From positions 1-16,131 of the forward strand of contig SKJZ01000035.1 in NCBI GenBank assembly GCA_007121755.1: a stretch of DNA of 16,131 bases. Direction: 5' to 3'. Below the pieces are notes generated by a model that had not been told where the DNA came from, ran no database searches, and saw nothing but the letters and a program-made list of their open reading frames with translations. The stretch's first letter is position 1, and the number at the start of each line of letters is the position of its first letter. A program made the position numbers and the translations under genes. This document shows positions 14,780-16,131 of this stretch, piece by piece. This stretch comes from Halorhodospira sp. Its GTDB lineage: Bacteria > Pseudomonadota > Gammaproteobacteria > Nitrococcales > Halorhodospiraceae.

Positions 14780-16120
14780 TCAACCCACTGCGGCGTCCCG
14801 CTCCGCCGCATAGCGGCGGCCCCGCTTCTCGTCAACGCCAAAGGCGACGACAAAGGCGGCGGCGAAGAGCGCCGCGCAGAAGAGGATGGCGCTCTGCAAC
14901 CCCACCGCCACCTGCAACAATCCTACCGCCGCCAGGCCCAGCGCGCCGGCCGCTTTGAGGGCCACGCCCCAGAAGCCGAAGAGCTCCGCCGCGCGGGCGC
15001 GGGGCGAGAAGAGTCCCACCATGGTGCGGCCCGCCGACTGGCATGATCCCAGGGCGATCCCTGCCACACACCCCGCGACCAAAAAGACGTACTGGGCCTG
15101 CCACTCTACCCCTAGCAATCCCCGCAGCCCCTCGGTCATGAGCGGCGTGCCCCAAATCATCACGATCGCCGCAATCCAGATCAGCAGGGTCAGCATATAG
15201 GTCCGCTTCGCCCCGAAACGGTCCTGGATCATGCCGAATCCCAACGCCCCGGCCGCCGCGCTGATCTGGGTGACAATGAACATGAGCGTGCGCACATGGC
15301 TGTCCCAGCCGATCACTTGCGCCCCGTAAATGAAGGCGAAGGAGATCACGATGTAGAGCCCGGCCATGGACAGCAGGAGCGAGACCAAGAAGACCGCCAA
15401 ATCCGGAGTGGCGTGGATGCCGCGCAGCGTGGCCCCCACCCGCCGGAGACCGAGGCGCGGATAGCCGAAGCCCACCGGACGGGGCTGGGGAACCCCTCGT
15501 TCCCGGAGCCAGAGGAAGGTCGGAATGGCGCAGACCAGAAAGAAGGCGGCGGCGAACGGACCCACCCACCGGATGCGATCGAAATTCTCCGCGCTGACCT
15601 CGCCCAACAGCAGCACGGTAAAGGCCGTTGCGAACATCCCGCCCACATAGCCGAGCGACCACCCCAGCCCCGAGACACGCCCCATCTCCCCCGGCGCGGC
15701 GATATCGGGCAGAAAACCGGCGATAAAGGCTTCGCCCATGGAGTAGGCGTAGTTGGACAGCGCAATCAGCAGAAACCCCAGGACCACGTAGCCCGGCTCC
15801 ACCCAGTAGAGCGCCGTGGTCGTAGCCACCGTGGTGGCGTAGCTGATGAACAGAAAACGCTTCTTAGCGGCCGTGTAGTCCATGATCGCGCCACAGACGG
15901 GCGCCGTAACCACCACCGCCAGATAGCTCAGCGCCAGCGCCGCGCTCCACAGGAGGTTGCCGAGACGAAAGTCGTCGGCGACGTCACCGACGATGAGCCG
16001 CGTATAGAGATCGCCGTAGACAACCGTAATGATCAACAGCGTATAAGCTTGGTTGGCGAAATCGAACATCGCCCAACCGAAGACTTCACGGCGAGATGCG
16101 CGCTCGGTTGCCCAGATCAC
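14780..16120 (-). CDS. MFS transporter, UMF1 (Atg22-like) family
   Basis: A 446-aa inner-membrane protein with about 12 helices. The family marks are FGWAMFDFANQAY at 14-26, the loop MDYTAAKKR at 80-88, ALSNYAYSMGEAFIAGFLPDIA at about 120-141 and GRVSGLGWSLGYVGG at 147-161, as in the UMF1 group of major facilitators. The substrate is unknown; family members have been linked to amino-acid efflux only in fungi. The start is GTG with GGGGAGAG 3 nt upstream, the strongest ribosome site near the window edge. A short cytoplasmic loop with charged residues separates the two halves (near LRERGVPQPRP). Its promoter lies outside the window. Confidence 0.9.
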   Translation of the reverse strand: MIWATERASRREVFGWAMFDFANQAYTLLIITVVYGDLYTRLIVGDVADDFRLGNLLWSAALALSYLAVVVTAPVCGAIMDYTAAKKRFLFISYATTVATTTALYWVEPGYVVLGFLLIALSNYAYSMGEAFIAGFLPDIAAPGEMGRVSGLGWSLGYVGGMFATAFTVLLLGEVSAENFDRIRWVGPFAAAFFLVCAIPTFLWLRERGVPQPRPVGFGYPRLGLRRVGATLRGIHATPDLAVFLVSLLLSMAGLYIVISFAFIYGAQVIGWDSHVRTLMFIVTQISAAAGALGFGMIQDRFGAKRTYMLTLLIWIAAIVMIWGTPLMTEGLRGLLGVEWQAQYVFLVAGCVAGIALGSCQSAGRTMVGLFSPRARAAELFGFWGVALKAAGALGLAAVGLLQVAVGLQSAILFCAALFAAAFVVAFGVDEKRGRRYAAERDAAVG

Positions 16121-16131
16121 TGGCTCTCCCC

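Overview
The window is about 16 kb of GC-rich chromosomal housekeeping DNA from a gammaproteobacterium. Gene content and linkage (fis next to prmA and purHD, mpl-ubiX, thiE-hemL, rubredoxin) and the GC content suggest Chromatiales/Ectothiorhodospiraceae-like bacteria, but the genus is inference. I see no phage, transposase, CRISPR array, tRNA or rRNA. Almost all DNA is coding, and long antisense reading frames are artefacts of the high GC.

Layout, left to right. Positions 1-170 hold no gene but are packed with small hairpins and resemble a known intergenic repeat type. Positions 171-5848 are read leftward, in transcription order: an uncharacterised 110-aa protein, prmA, a zinc-ribbon/DUF3426 membrane protein, fis, purH and purD. 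This is the familiar gammaproteobacterial prmA-DUF3426-(dusB)-fis-purH-purD cluster, but dusB is absent; only a 136-nt gap with a strong GC hairpin sits in its place. Positions 5849-6214 are non-coding and include most of a 140-bp near-perfect palindrome (6106-6245), a MITE/REP-like element. Its right arm runs into the 3' end of a leftward cyclopropane-fatty-acid-synthase-like gene and supplies that gene's last nine codons and stop.

From 7334 to 10444 four genes run rightward with no gaps or with overlaps: a five-helix membrane protein of unknown function, mpl (murein peptide recycling), ubiX (flavin prenyltransferase for ubiquinone synthesis) and a stand-alone LON N-domain protein. They converge on a leftward operon, thiE-hemL-DedA/PAP2-like/LssY (14397 down to 10407), whose last gene overlaps the LON-domain gene by 38 nt. 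Divergent from thiE is a small rubredoxin gene (14608-14778) preceded by a 7-bp tandem repeat. It ends one base from the end of a leftward UMF1-type MFS transporter (14780-16120).

The most interesting observations are: (1) the large palindrome captured by the cfa-like gene; (2) that same gene lacking about 100 residues of the usual N-terminal half, including the HYDxGNxFY region; (3) a DedA-PAP2-LssY fusion whose PAP2 part has lost its catalytic histidine motifs; (4) the missing dusB. Nothing here looks like a wholly new defence or mobile system.
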